The notes under the pieces are model-generated. The model was not told where the DNA came from and did not search any database. It saw only the letters and a program-made list of their open reading frames with translations. 64,000 nt of DNA, taken from NCBI GenBank assembly GCA_951804985.1, contig OX638131.1:104800464-104864463 (forward strand), given 5' to 3'. Of this stretch, positions 1 through 11,300 are shown in pieces (position 1 is the stretch's first letter; every line of letters begins with the position of its first letter). This stretch comes from Dryomyza anilis. Taxonomy: Eukaryota > Arthropoda > Insecta > Diptera > Dryomyzidae. A program made the translations under genes and the position numbers.

Positions 1-760
1 ATTACAAAATAGCAAACAATTTTGTCATAAATTTATTGAAAAAGACAGAGGAGCTAGACTCATCGAACACACCCCATAATCATTATCTATATTATAGTGA
101 TAGCTTTTTGCGTATTTTATATTTTTCTTGTTGTTATTTTTTATTTTTATATTATTTTATAAATATTTTTCTTTTAATTTTTTTTTTTTTTTACTTTTAT
201 GATGCCTCCAACTGACTGCCTGCCATAAAGACAGCTGGTGTGCAATAAAAGCGATTTCGCCGCATGCCATAAATTATTATAGCGCATTGTGCTGCATCGT
301 GGGCCTTTCGCCATTGTCGTCGTCATCGTCATTCTCTTCAGTTCTGTTTGCCATAATTCATGTGAGTTAAATTTTCTGAAGTACATGCCATAATTATTAT
401 ATTGATAGAGGGGGGTACATTTCGTTTTTATTATTTTTTGTAGTTTCATTGGAAATGCTATAGCGATCGTAAACAATACTATATTGAAATTTTATGGCGT
501 TCAATGGTTTTGTTATAAATTAAATGGCGCGATAGTAAAATGTTTCGAGTGCCATAAAAAGTTATCAGTTTGCCATATTATTTATGTTTTGCTGCAACAT
601 TTACATTTTTGTTGTTATTTCAATTTTATTCTATTTTTCTGGTAGTTACTCATAGTCGTTGGGTGTTGAGGAGGATGACGTTGTTTTTGAAAGTAGAGGT
701 AGGTTGTGGTACTTGATATGCGGGGTATGCTATTTTGATACATGTATGGGCATTTCCTGG
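1..760. other. AT-rich non-coding DNA with TGCCATA cluster
   Basis: I see no gene here. The word TGCCATA(A/T) recurs at about 221, 264, 349, 387, 550 and 571. On the minus strand this reads TTATGGCA, which resembles Caudal/Abd-B-type homeodomain sites (TTTATGG). A reading frame of 100 codons on the minus strand (174-476) has low-complexity Lys/Asn ends and no domain I recognise, so it is probably chance. Confidence 0.5.
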
Positions 761-1460
761 GTTCCGGACGGGACATTCGTACGCTTAAATCTTTAATATT
801 CCGAAGGAAAATTAATGAATTTACTTGATTTTGTGCAAGTAGTACCTATTTAAATAGAGCTTAATATTTGCAAAATATTAAGAAACTCTATATGGTAAAT
901 TAAAAGTCATAAATAGTTGTTGATCCGGACGGGCCAAAAACAAAAGTGCATATTGAGTTTCAAATGGTAATTCCAAAAAGTCAACAAATTTGGCACACAA
1001 ATTATTATTTTTTTTAATTATGCTTTATTTGTAAATTTGCGCTTTGTTTCTAAAATGTAAAATTTTTGATTAAAAATCACATAAAAATTCCGGACGGAAC
1101 AAAAAGTGGTTTTCTTTTTCTAAAAATACTTTTTGCGTACAATTTATTTTTTTGAATAATTTAAAAAGATAGCTGAGATAATTTACTTTATTTTTGTATA
1201 TGAACACTTTTTTCTAAAATTTATAGTTATTTCGCAATAAATCACAAAATAATTCCGGAAGTTTCATATGGAAATTCGCAGTACGATTTTTGTATAAAAT
1301 AATAAAAAAAAATCTCGCACAATATTTTTATGTAATAAACATTTTAAGGAATGAAAACTGATGCACGATTTGAATTTTCAAATTTATTTTACCATTTTTA
1401 ATATTTTTTATACCGTGGTTTTACACTTTTTGTAGTCACAGTTTAGGACGGGACAGATTT
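761..1460. repeat. Dispersed CCGGACGGG motif cluster
   Basis: CCGGACGGGACA occurs at 764-775, CCGGACGGG at 925-933, CCGGACGGAAC at 1090-1100, CCGGAAG at 1254-1260 and AGGACGGGACAG at 1445-1456. The spacing is roughly 160-190 bp in otherwise AT-rich DNA. The regular recurrence of a GC-rich 9-12-mer suggests a decayed tandem or dispersed repeat. The family is not identified. Confidence 0.5.
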
Positions 1461-1742
1461 CAATTAGATGTCCAAAATTTTCTAGAATTACTAGGAAAAC
1501 GTTGTTTACATTTTTGAAAATGCCGAACAAATTCTGTTGGGAAACTGAGAAATCTTAGTGTTGGTTTTAAATTTGTTGGATTTCTTTTGAGTTTTTTTCT
1601 TTTGATTTTTGTTTTTACCTGTTTTTATTGTTGAGTTTGTGCTTTTGTTTTGTTTTATTTTCATTTCATGTTTTTGCATTAATTTTTGTTTTCTATTTTG
1701 AAAATAGAGTTTTACTTCTATTTTCGTTAATGTTTTATTTGT
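1461..1742. other. T-rich low-complexity spacer
   Basis: This stretch is runs of TTTTTGTTTT and TTTTGATTTTTG type. I see no gene or site. It resembles the T-rich DNA at 3481-4160 on the other side of the mini-me-like element, so the element may sit inside one longer T-rich tract. Confidence 0.5.
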
Positions 1743-1833
1743 TTTTATACCCTACACTAAGAGTGATAGGGTATATTCAGTTTGGTACGCCGTTTGTAAC
1801 ACCCTGAAGAAAGCATCTCCGGTATGGAAAAGT

Positions 1834-3198
1834 ATATATCGTTACTGTCATGCCAAAGGGGCGAATGTGCATTTTTAAAAATGTTGGGAAATCAAATTTT
1901 AAAGTTTGAAGTGCTTTAAAAATTTAGTTTTTTTTCAATTTTTTTTGTTATTTTGGTTTATTCATGAATTATTATAACGTATGTAAAATTTCTTTGGATT
2001 CGGACAATTTACTGAATTAAAAATACGAATTTTGTGAGGCTATAACCTGACCAAAACACAAATATTTTTGTTTTTTATTCTATAACTGTTTATTAGCTCA
2101 AAATATTTGAGCTAATAAAATTTGTTATTTTGGTTTATTCATGAATTATTATAACGTATGTAAAATTTCTTTGGATTCGGACAATTTACTGAATTATAAA
2201 TACGAATTTTGTGAGGCTATATCCTGACCAAAACGCAAATATTTTTGTTTTTTATGCTATAACTTTTTATTAGCTCAAAATAAAATAGTGATGTAGAGGA
2301 ATTAATTGTTTGTTTTTAAAGCACCTATCTATTGGCATCATTATTTAAAAATATTTTGCCAAACATTAATTTGCCATTTGTTATTTGAAGGAACATTTTT
2401 TGGCAAATTTAAATAATGATGCCAATCGATAGGTGCTTTAAAAACAAACAATTAATACCTTTAAACTACTATTTCATCTTGCTCGAATAAAAAGCTATAG
2501 CAAAAAAACGAAGAAATTGGAAAAATTGAAAATCTGGTCATGCCAAAAGGGCGAATCTTTCCTTTTTCGCCTAACTATTTATTGGTACGAGATACAATAG
2601 TAGAGTAAAGGCATTTATTGTTTGTTTTTAAAGCACCTATCGATCTGCATCATTACTTAAAAATATTTTCTTGCTAATAACAAAAATTCTAAAAATTGAA
2701 AATCCTATCATGCCAATAGGGCGAATCTTTCCTTTTTCGCCATAACTATTTATTGGTACGAGATAAAATAGTAGTGCGAAGGCATTTATTGTTTGTTTTT
2801 AAAGCACCTATCGAACTGCATCATTATTTAAAAATATTTTGCCAAACATTTTTTCCTGCAAATAACAAATGGCAAATTAATGTTTGACAAAATATTTTTA
2901 ATTAATGATGCAGATCGATAGATGCTTTAAAAACAAATAATAAATGCACACTACTATTTTATCTCGTACCAATAAATAGTTATGGCGAAAAAGGAAAGAT
3001 TCGCCCTTTTGGCATGACAAGATTTTTAATTTTTCAAATTCGCCCTTTTGGTTTTGACTTTTGTGGCTAGATATATCCAACAAACCGACACTCAATTTTA
3101 GCACAGTATACTTGAGGAAAAACTACATACAAAAATGTAAAAAACGCAAATGTCAAAAATTGCACATTCGCCCCTTTGGCATGATAGTGACGATATAT
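1834..3198. mobile_element. Nested inverted-repeat element with 38-bp TIRs
   Basis: Positions 1834-1871 and the reverse complement of 3161-3198 match at 36 of 38 bases, around the core TCATGCCAAAGGGGCGAATG. The outer ATATAT may be target-site sequence, because the ends fall inside the AT run of the mini-me-like element. Inside are a direct repeat of about 160 bp (1944-2103 and 2121-2280) and palindromic pairs built on AAAGCACCTATCGAT (about 2318/2435, 2629, 2802/2930). Extra copies of the end motif lie at 2538 and 2708 and, inverted, at 2999-3018. No reading frame resembles a transposase. It looks like a non-autonomous element that has taken insertions or rearrangements of its own family. Confidence 0.7.
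1944..2280 (+). repeat. Direct repeat, two copies of about 160 bp
   Basis: Copy 1 is 1944-2103 and copy 2 is 2121-2280, an offset of 177 bp, with only a few base changes. They are joined by a short palindrome in which TTATTAGCTCAAA meets TTTGAGCTAATAA (about 2090-2119). The copies sit in the left arm of the nested element and account for its asymmetry. Confidence 0.85.
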
Positions 3199-3247
3199 TC
3201 TTGATCAACATGACTTCCTGAGTCGATTTAGCGATGTCCGTCTTTCC

Positions 3248-3279
<32 letters not shown>

Positions 3280-3480
3280 GCCTGTCCTTATGTGTGTCTG
3301 TTGAAATCACGAAAATCACGTAGAAGAGCTAGAGCAATGAAACTTTAGATTTAGATTACTTATATATCTAAGCTGTCTGAACAAGAAAATTGGCATGATC
3401 GGTCTATTGTGACCTGAGAACCGACCACTTATGTTCAAATACCTCATATAAAATTTATATCTACAGATCAATTTTCGTGT

Positions 3481-4160
3481 TTTTACTTTAGTACTTTTTT
3501 AAAATTTTCTTTTGATTTATGTTATGTGTTTTTGTTTTTTTGTGTTTGTATTGATTTTTTTGTTTTTATTTTTTGTGATTTTGTTTGGTTTTTATCTTTG
3601 TTTTTTTTATATTAATTTTTTTATTAAGAGTTTTTTTTTTTTTGGATTATGATTTTTGTATTTTCGTAGGCTTCCATTTTTTGCGTTTATACTTTTAATT
3701 TCGTGTTTTTGATTTAGCCATTGTAATTTTTTTTTGGATTTCAGTTTTTGAGTTGGTTTTAATTTTTGTTTTTTTTTTTGTGTTTACTTTTGACTTTGTG
3801 AACTTGCTTTAGCTTTTGTGCATATTTCATTTTTTATTGAATTTTTTTATTATTTTTGTTTTCGCTCTTGATTTTGTGTTATTTATATTGTGTCTAATGA
3901 TTTTATATTTTTGAATTTTATGTTTTTGTGTTTACTTTATTTTTTTTATTTGATTTTTTTATCCTTTTTTAATTTTAGTATTTGCTCTTGATTTTGTGTT
4001 TTTCAGATTGTGTCTATTAATATCATGTTTTTGCTATTTATTTTATGTTTTTGCCTGGGTTTTGTACTTGTACTTTTCTTTTTCATTTGGGTTTTTGTTT
4101 TTTTATTTATTTTTATTTTAAATTTAATTTTGGGTTATCTTTAAGCTTACTTCGTAATTT
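3481..4160. repeat. T-rich low-complexity tract (TTTTTGTGTTT type)
   Basis: Repeated TTTTTGTTTTT, GATTTTTGTG and ATTTTTGTTTTC blocks with no fixed period. I see no gene. The tract is compositionally the reverse complement of the A-rich stretch at 40,691-41,790. Confidence 0.6.
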
Positions 4161-5470
4161 TTTTTTTGATTGTTCTACTGTTGAGTGTACTTTTTGAAGC
4201 AATTGTTTAGAAATTTAAGTTATTTAAATGAATCTTACTTTAATGTAATGCCTTTTTTATTTACTACTTAACTTCGTGCATATAGTTAATATTTTGTCGC
4301 TTTTTTTTATTTTTACTTGAAAATACTATGTAGTATAATAAAAGCCATAACTAAAAACACTTCCTGCAAATAAACTACTGCAACTAACTGCCGACCTCAT
4401 AAAACTCTCGCTTTTTAGAGGCATTTACGAAAAACACACACAAAAAGACTAAACTTAAAACCTCATAATGCAAAAACCCTGAAAACTTTTTAGTGGTCTA
4501 TTAAAACAAACAAAAACCCAACAAACACTCATACCACATACTACGCTATGTGGTATGATAAACGATTTCTGCATTATTGTTATTACAGTCATATGGAACT
4601 AGAAATAAAATGGGCTTTTGAAAACGAAAAACAAAAAAAAAACAAAAAACTTTGTAGACTACAGAGGCGGCCGTCCAAATCATGGTTATAAAAAATTAAA
4701 TTTTACTGCATTGGGAGACTTTTATGATGGCCATATTTTTCTTGTCGGATGTCGGGTGCTGAAAATAGTAGTTGAAAGGAGGTTGGGTTTTCAAATTCAA
4801 AGCCTTTGTCGACTAACAAACTGACTCAATTACCCAGGGTAAGTGAGTGAGTGAATGAATGAGTGAATAAATGAATGTGGCGCTTTACCGTGGTTTCTTC
4901 TTTTAAAATGGCGGAAATATTCAAATCATTCTGACAACAAGTTGGCAGTTTTTATCGCCTTCACATTTGGAAATTGCAAATTTATTCAAAGTTTGCAAAT
5001 TTGGCATAATTTTTATGTATTTTATGAGTCACCATGAGGCGGACAGACAGACAGCCACTGCCACTGCTACAAATATAGAGAGCAAATTATTTGCCGGCAT
5101 TTATTGTCATTTGTAGTACATTGTAGTAGTCGTTGTCGGATGTGTTTGTGTGGCATGGTAATTGTGCACTTCCGGTGTTGTAGTTATTTGCAAGGCGTTG
5201 AAACTGCCGCAGTCTTATTGTGCCACACAAAATAAAAATAAAATACTATTATGTGAATTGTATCCAATTATGCGAAACTTGGCGCACGTAAAGACACTCA
5301 ATTATTGGGGTGAAAGTGGATCGTTTATGGTAGAAAAAAAGTTAAGGTCTTTATGGATTTCAAATTGGATTGAATTTAAATTAAACGAAATTGAATAGGG
5401 CATAAAGAGAACTAATTAAAGAACACGTAGATGTAAAAATTCATCAATTCATTCAAACATTTTTATAAAA
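4161..5470. other. Non-coding spacer with small repeats
   Basis: No convincing gene. It contains an 11-bp perfect hairpin (4530-4557), a short GTGA/ATGA microsatellite (about 4841-4877), and a GACAGACAGACAG patch at 5042-5054. Two plus-strand frames of 68 and 78 codons (4618-4824, 5162-5398) show no recognisable domain and are treated as chance. Confidence 0.5.
4530..4557. repeat. Perfect 11-bp inverted repeat (hairpin)
   Basis: CATACCACATA and TATGTGGTATG are separated by the 6-base loop CTACGC. The stem is perfect. No T-run follows directly and no gene is adjacent, so the role is unknown. It may be the remnant tip of a fold-back element. Confidence 0.7.
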
Positions 5471-5474
5471 ATTC

Positions 5475-7200
5475 AATTGAATTTTTAGTGAAAAATTGAA
5501 TTTTTAGTGAACAATTGAATTTTTAGTGAAAAATTGAATTTTTAGTGAAAATGTGAATTTTTTGTGAAAATTTGAATTTTTTGTGAAAATTTGAATTTTT
5601 TGTGAAAATTTGAATTTTTTGTGAAAATTTGAATTTTTTGTGAAAATTTGAATTTTTTGTGAAAATTTGAATTTTTTGTGAAAAATTTAATTTTTTGTGA
5701 AAAATTTAATTTTTTGTGAAAAATTGATTTTTTTTAGTGAAAAATTTAATTTTTAGTGAAAAATTGATTTTTTTAGTGAAAAATTGATTTTTTAGTGAAA
5801 AATTGAATTTTTAGTGAAAAATTGAATTTTTAGTGAAAAATTGAATTTTTAGTGAAAAATTGAATTTTTAGTGAAAAATTGAATTTTTAGTGAAAAATTG
5901 AATTTTTAGTGAAAAATTGAATTTTTAGTGAAAAATTGAATTTTTAGTGAAAAATTGAATTTTTAGTGAAAAATTGAATTTTTAGTGAAAAATTGAATTT
6001 TTAGTGAAAAATTGAATTTTTAGTGAAAAATTGAATTTTTAGTGAAAAATTGAATTTTTAGTGAAAAATTGAATTTTTAGTGAAAAATTGAATATATAGT
6101 GAAAAATTGAATTTTTAGTGAAAAATTGAATTTTTATTGAAAATATGAATTTTTAGTGAAAAATTGAATTTTTAGTGAAAAATTGAATTTTTAGTGAAAA
6201 ATTGAATTTTTAGTGAAAAATTGAATTTTTAGTGAAAAATTGAATTTTTAGTGAAAAATTGAATTTTTAGTGAAAAATTGAATTTTTAGTGAAAAATTGA
6301 ATATATAGTGAAAAATTGAATTTTTAGTGAAAAATTGAATTTTTATTGAAAATATGAATTTTTAGTGAAAAATTGAATTTTTAGTGAAAAATTGAATTTT
6401 TAGTGAAAAATTGAATTTTTAGTGAAAAATTGAATTTTATTGAAAAATTGAATTTTTAGTGAAAAATTTAATTTTTAGTGAAAAATTGAATTTTTAGTGA
6501 AAAATTGAATTTTTAGTGAAAAATTGAATTTTTAGTGAAAAATTGAATTTTTAGTGAAAAATTGAATTTTTAGTGAAAAATTGAATTTTTAGTGATTAAT
6601 TGCATTTTTAGTGAATAATTGAATTTTTAGTGATTAATTGCATTTTTAGTGAATAATTGAATTTTTAGTGAAAAATTGAATTATTAGTGAAAATATGAAT
6701 TTTTAGTGAAATGTTGAATTTTTAGTAAAAAATTAATTTTTAGTGAAAAATTGAATTTTTAGTGATAATTACATTTTTAGTGAAAAATTGATTTTTTAGT
6801 AAAAAATTGAATTTTTTTGTGAAAAATTAAATTTTTTGTGAAAATTTTAATTTTTTGTGAAAATTTGAATTTTTTTGTGAAAAATTGAATTTTTAGTGAA
6901 AAATTGAATGTTTAGTGAAAAATAGAATTTTAGTGAAAAATTGAATTTTTGGTGGAAAATTGAAGTTTTAGTGAAAAATTGAATTTTTAGTGAAAAATTG
7001 AATTTTTAGTGAAAAATTGAATTTTTGGTGGAAAATTGAAGTTTTAGTGAAAAATTGAATTTTTAGTGAAAAATTGAATTTTTAGAGAAAAATTGAATTT
7101 TTAGTGAAAAATTGAATTTTTAGTGAAAAATTGAATTTTTAGTGAAAAATTGAATTTTTAGTGATAAATTGATTTTTTTGTGAAAAATAATTTTTTTTTT
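5475..7200 (+). repeat. 19-bp satellite array (AGTGAAAAATTGAATTTTT)
   Basis: About 90 tandem copies of the 19-mer AGTGAAAAATTGAATTTTT. The centre (5780-6590) is nearly uniform and the ends are more varied, with a TTTGTGAAAATTTGAAT subtype near 5550-5700 and again near 6810-6890. A longer duplication is visible: a variant with GAATATATAGTG starts at 6090 and again at 6299, 209 bp apart, which is exactly 11 monomers. A 38-bp dimer (GATTAATTGCA form) is doubled near 6594-6660. The pattern of uniform core and degenerate edges fits unequal crossing-over. Confidence 0.95.
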
Positions 7201-8980
7201 TTGATTTATTCATTTTTGAAAAGTTCAACTAATACTGTCATAATTAAAAACATATTTTTTACTATATGTCTGACTTGCATAGCACTTAACACTTAATTTC
7301 ATCACAAGTCGCACTTGAAAAATCATCTTCATCATCATGTCCATAAAACTACAAACAAAACCGACACCACTTGACAAACCATTTTAAGAATTACAAATCA
7401 CCGAAGTTAAAGAGTAGAGGGTTGACAAGCAAAATATGTTAATGTTATAGTTTTCGGAATAACTTAAGTTGTTTGTCAGATTAAAGTGGTTAAAGAAAAA
7501 CTGTTTGTTTTATGTTTATATCTATGGTTTTAAATTGCGTTTTTAAAAACTGAAATATTAAAAAATTTGTTCACACGACTTACTTTTTATAATCATTTTT
7601 TTAAAATAATAATAATAATGATTTTATTTTGTTTTCTAAACAAAATTTAGTTTTCTTCTACTATCTGTTAAAGGTATTAATGAAACACATTATCTTGGAC
7701 ATTGAAAATTACTTGCGTAAGAGCTGTCATTATTTTAAATACCTTTTAAACTTTTGCAAAAGCACATAAGTATTAGTTAAAAAATATATTAAGCATGTAA
7801 TAAATCAATTCACTGATGTTTGACCAAAAGACTACCTTCCTAATGCTCTAAGACCAACGATAGCTACGTGATTTTTTGAAATGTTTTCAGCGCAACGAAA
7901 CAAAAAAAAAACATCTAATTTAAAATTTTGCCTTCCAAATGCTACCAGGCCTGAGACGTCAAACTAACTGATGAGCAACGTTGAGTGTCAAAAATCAAAT
8001 TCAGCTCATCATTAAGCACAACAGTCAAAAAAAAAAAATGTATAAAAAAACCAAAATTCTTTGTAATCATTTAACATTTAACAATAGAAAGAACTGTCAG
8101 TAATATTGTTCCATGTGCCATGTGAGTCATATGACTCATGACTTTGAATCAATCACTGTCAAAGTGGGATCATTTGCACAAAATAGTTTAAAATGAATGA
8201 TGAATGAATTTATAGAGGATATGTAATGTGATGTGTAGTTTAAGATAATGTTGTAAATTATGTTTTGAAAATGTTTATATTTGAGAGTATAAAAAATGAT
8301 TGTGATAGTAATAGACAAACGAAGATAATAAATTGTTTGCAGCAAAAATTATGCGCATAACTCTAAAATATATTTCTGCAAATTAATTTCTGGATAATAC
8401 AAATTGGTGCAGACGAAATACGATTTTTATCAAAATACTGAAATTAATTCTCCTAAAATTACGGCAACCAAATAAATTCACAAATAATCATATATTTGTC
8501 AATCAAATTATGTTTCCTGCAAATTATATTTTTTCATATATTAAAAATTATTTGATTAATAAAAAAAAAAAATTTAAAATACTTTTATGTATGCCAATAT
8601 CCAGTTTCCACAATAAGATGTAGCCTCAAACGTTTTCTAAACTAAAAGTATTTGAATCAAACATTATTTTACCAAATAAATATTGAAGTATTTGAATCAA
8701 ACATTATTTTATCAAACAAATATTTAATATTTATCACAAAGCTGTCTTTTATTATTTAAAATGATGTTTGAAATTATATTTGCGTCAGAAACAGCTTTAA
8801 AATTTTACTATCGCATGTTTGCAGATTTATTAGAACATGTATTGATTTAAGCCAAATATATATTATCTATTGTGTGTACCATCTATACTGAAGTTGTGGT
8901 TTTTATAACAATAACCCATATTGTATATTTCAAATATTGTTAAATATCTTACAATATTTATGATTTAGTTAACATAATAT
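7201..8980. other. AT-rich spacer, no gene seen
   Basis: Mostly unique AT-rich DNA. It holds a 40-bp direct duplication at 8647-8686/8687-8726 (AGTATTTGAATCAAACATTA) and the AP-1-like palindrome at 8123-8138. The minus-strand frame at 8136-8345 is Ile/Tyr-rich and typical of chance frames in AT-rich DNA. Confidence 0.5.
8123..8138. promoter_or_regulatory. TGAGTCATATGACTCA palindrome (paired AP-1-like sites)
   Basis: A 16-bp perfect palindrome made of two facing TGAGTCA heptamers. TGAGTCA is the known bZIP AP-1/Maf core. The sequence match is certain. Function is inference only, since there is no gene nearby. Confidence 0.4.
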
Positions 8981-9780
8981 TATCGCAAAGAATATAATAT
9001 GATTCCAAAGAATATAATATGGTCCCATCGAATATAATATGATGCCAATGAATATAATATGATCGCAAAGTATATAATATGATCGCAAAGTATATAATAC
9101 GGTTCGAACAAATATAATATGATCCCATAGAATATAATATAATTAAAAAAAGTGTTTTTATTTATGCTAACCATTTTGTAATAGGCAACAGTCTTAAAGT
9201 TGGAATTATAATAACATTAATCTCACGAATATATATTACATTATAATAAAAAATGTTGAATTTCCTGTGACTAAAAGACTTGTCGATGTGATTATCATTA
9301 TATGTTCTCAAAGAGCATATTTTTAATTTCAATTAACATAATATTTATTGTAATAAACAACAATTTTTAAAATGATATTAGCATAATATGATCCCAATGC
9401 AGATTAGATATAGTAATATTATTGTGACAGCTAAAGATTCGATTACCTACCATAATATAATCGCAAAGAACATATTTGATTATAATAAAGCATATTAATA
9501 TATATTAAAATATTGATAGATTTACATTTAAGTAATCAAAATAAGTAATAATTATTGTGACAGTCAATAATTTTTAAAATATGGTTATCTTAACATAAAT
9601 TAAATGATCATATTTTGGCTAAAATTAGATATATAGGTATTATTATAAACATGATCAGTACGATCATATTTTGATTATGGTAAAATAAATTAAAATTTTT
9701 GTGATAATCAATAATTTTCCAGATTTGGTTACCATTATATGATCTCAAAGAACATATTATGATTATATTAATAATTATTA
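8981..9780 (+). repeat. 20-bp repeat array (AATATAATATGATCCCAAAG)
   Basis: About eight exact-period 20-bp units start at 8991, 9011, 9031, 9051, 9071, 9091, 9111 and 9131. Each is AATATAATATG followed by a more variable NTNCCANNG half. Isolated degraded units follow near 9383, 9451 and 9735, so the array was once longer. The minus-strand frame across it is a repeat translation. Confidence 0.85.
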
Positions 9781-9885
9781 ATGTGAAAGCCATGAATATT
9801 ATATTATATTGTTTGTTGATTAAAAAGATTTTTGGTTGACACAATAATTTACATAACCAAAAAATTTATCTGAAAATCGTGTAAT

Positions 9886-10262
9886 CACACATAGATATCG
9901 GATTTGTAGCGACAACCAGCTAAATTGCTCTACCGAATTATTCTGTTACAAGAACTGATAAAGTATTTGCAACAACACCTTAATTCGGTTCTGGCAAGCT
10001 CATACTCATGCTCTGTGAGCATGAGGTTGTGGCAACCTCCTAGTGTGTGAGCATGAGGTTATAGGAACATTCAAGTCATGGCAAACTTTCAAGTAGGTGA
10101 GCATTAGGTTGTGGAATGAGCAGTTGGGCGGACAAATATTTCGGTTACATTGAAATAAGGTACGTTCAATTAATGACATGAGGTTACAACAAATGTATTT
10201 CGGTTGCAACAATGAAACGTTGTTTCGATTAACCTTATGACAAAAGAGCTTTTTTATGTGTG
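9886..10262. mobile_element. Possible MITE with internal GAGCATGAGGTT repeats
   Basis: CACACATA at 9886-9893 faces TATGTGTG at 10255-10262, an 8-bp terminal inverted repeat. Inside, GTGAGCATGAGGTT or close variants occur near 10016, 10047 and 10098, and GAGGTTGTGGCAACCTC (10022-10038) is a small hairpin. The segment is less AT-rich than its flanks. The short TIR and lack of a clear target duplication keep this tentative. Confidence 0.4.
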
Positions 10263-10984
10263 CACGAAATAAGCTAAATTAGTGTCCGTCGATTATAATC
10301 ATACTATATTCGAAATTAACTCTTCAATGCAATGATAGACACTAAAAATCAATTTTGAGATTTATGAAATTCTAATTATATTTTGTAATACACATTGAAC
10401 TAAGTTTTGAAATATATATACTTTTGCCTTATATTTAAAGGATATTATTTGTACACCTAAACAATTATTTAACGCCCACAGTAATGAAATTAAAAAAAAA
10501 AACTTCACAATCTAATGATATATTTTAACTTTAAAGATAAATATTATGCGGCTTATAGTGATTTATAGCGCACACTTGTTACTGTCGTCGCAATGAATTT
10601 ATGGCTTATATGGGCCGCTTGATTAATGATTGATTTATGATTAATTGTTTATTAATCCATTTTTATATTGCAGCTGCCAACAAGAACTACAACGAATACT
10701 GAGTTGTTAGAAGCACATGCGAAACTGTGCAATTTGTAGCACAGTTAAAATGGTAGAAAATATTTGTGAGATTTATGATTGGTAACCGTATTAATCATAA
10801 ATTCTAATTAAGCTACAGAAATATTTTAAAATAGTGCTTAAGAATTTTAGATATGTATTGATTTCAATATTTAATTCAGTTCAAAAGATTCAGTCCTATT
10901 TTTTGCTATTCGGGAATGGCTTTTCAGTTTGGCAGTTTCTGATTGAAACATATTTTAGTTGGTTATATTTTGGTTGATTATATA
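10263..10984. other. AT-rich spacer, no gene seen
   Basis: Unique AT-rich DNA. A TTTATGG word lies at 10597-10603 within a slightly more complex stretch (10560-10740). I see nothing else that I can name. Confidence 0.4.
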
Positions 10985-11300
10985 TAATATAATTTTTAAA
11001 TCAAATAATATTGTTTAAATCATCAATTTTGTCAAATTCGAGTAACTTTCTGATAATAAAATAATTTTGTCTAGTTCAATTTATTTATAAAAAGTTAATT
11101 GTGTCAAAATCAAATAATTTAGTCAAAATCAAATATCTTAAACGAAACTTTAAACATTTTTGAAAATCAAATAATTTTGACAAAATCAAATAATTTTGTC
11201 CATATCATATTATTTGGAAAAATTAAATACTTTTCTGGAAATCAAATAATTTTTATAAAATTTATCCAATAATTTTAGTGAAAATCAAAACAAATTTTAT
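10985..11300 (+). repeat. Diverged 19-bp repeat (AAAATCAAATAATTTTGTC)
   Basis: AAAATCAAATAATTTTG(A/T)C units repeat with a 19-bp period, clearest at 11,160-11,205 and decayed elsewhere. The period equals that of the other 19-bp arrays in the window, but base similarity is weak, so common origin is uncertain. Confidence 0.6.

Larger units (their letters stand above)
1743..3480 (+). mobile_element. mini-me/DINE-1-like element, split by a nested insertion
   Basis: The left part (about 1743-1833) starts with TATACCCTACACTAAGAGTG and a matching GGGTATA. That is the hairpin that opens many fly mini-me-type elements. The right part (about 3199-3480) continues with TTGATCAACATGACTTCC, then a CTGAGTCGATTTAGCGATGT core. 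A GTCY microsatellite follows at 3237-3291 (CTGT repeated), then TTGAAATCACG. Mini-me elements are known in Diptera to carry a TA-rich and a GTCY proto-microsatellite around a conserved core, so the match is good. I see no coding sequence, so the element is non-autonomous. The two halves are separated by a second inverted-repeat element at 1834-3198. Confidence 0.75.

Noticed and set aside
5475..7200. CRISPR array
   Set aside because: The units are contiguous with no unique spacers; this is a satellite in a eukaryotic genome.
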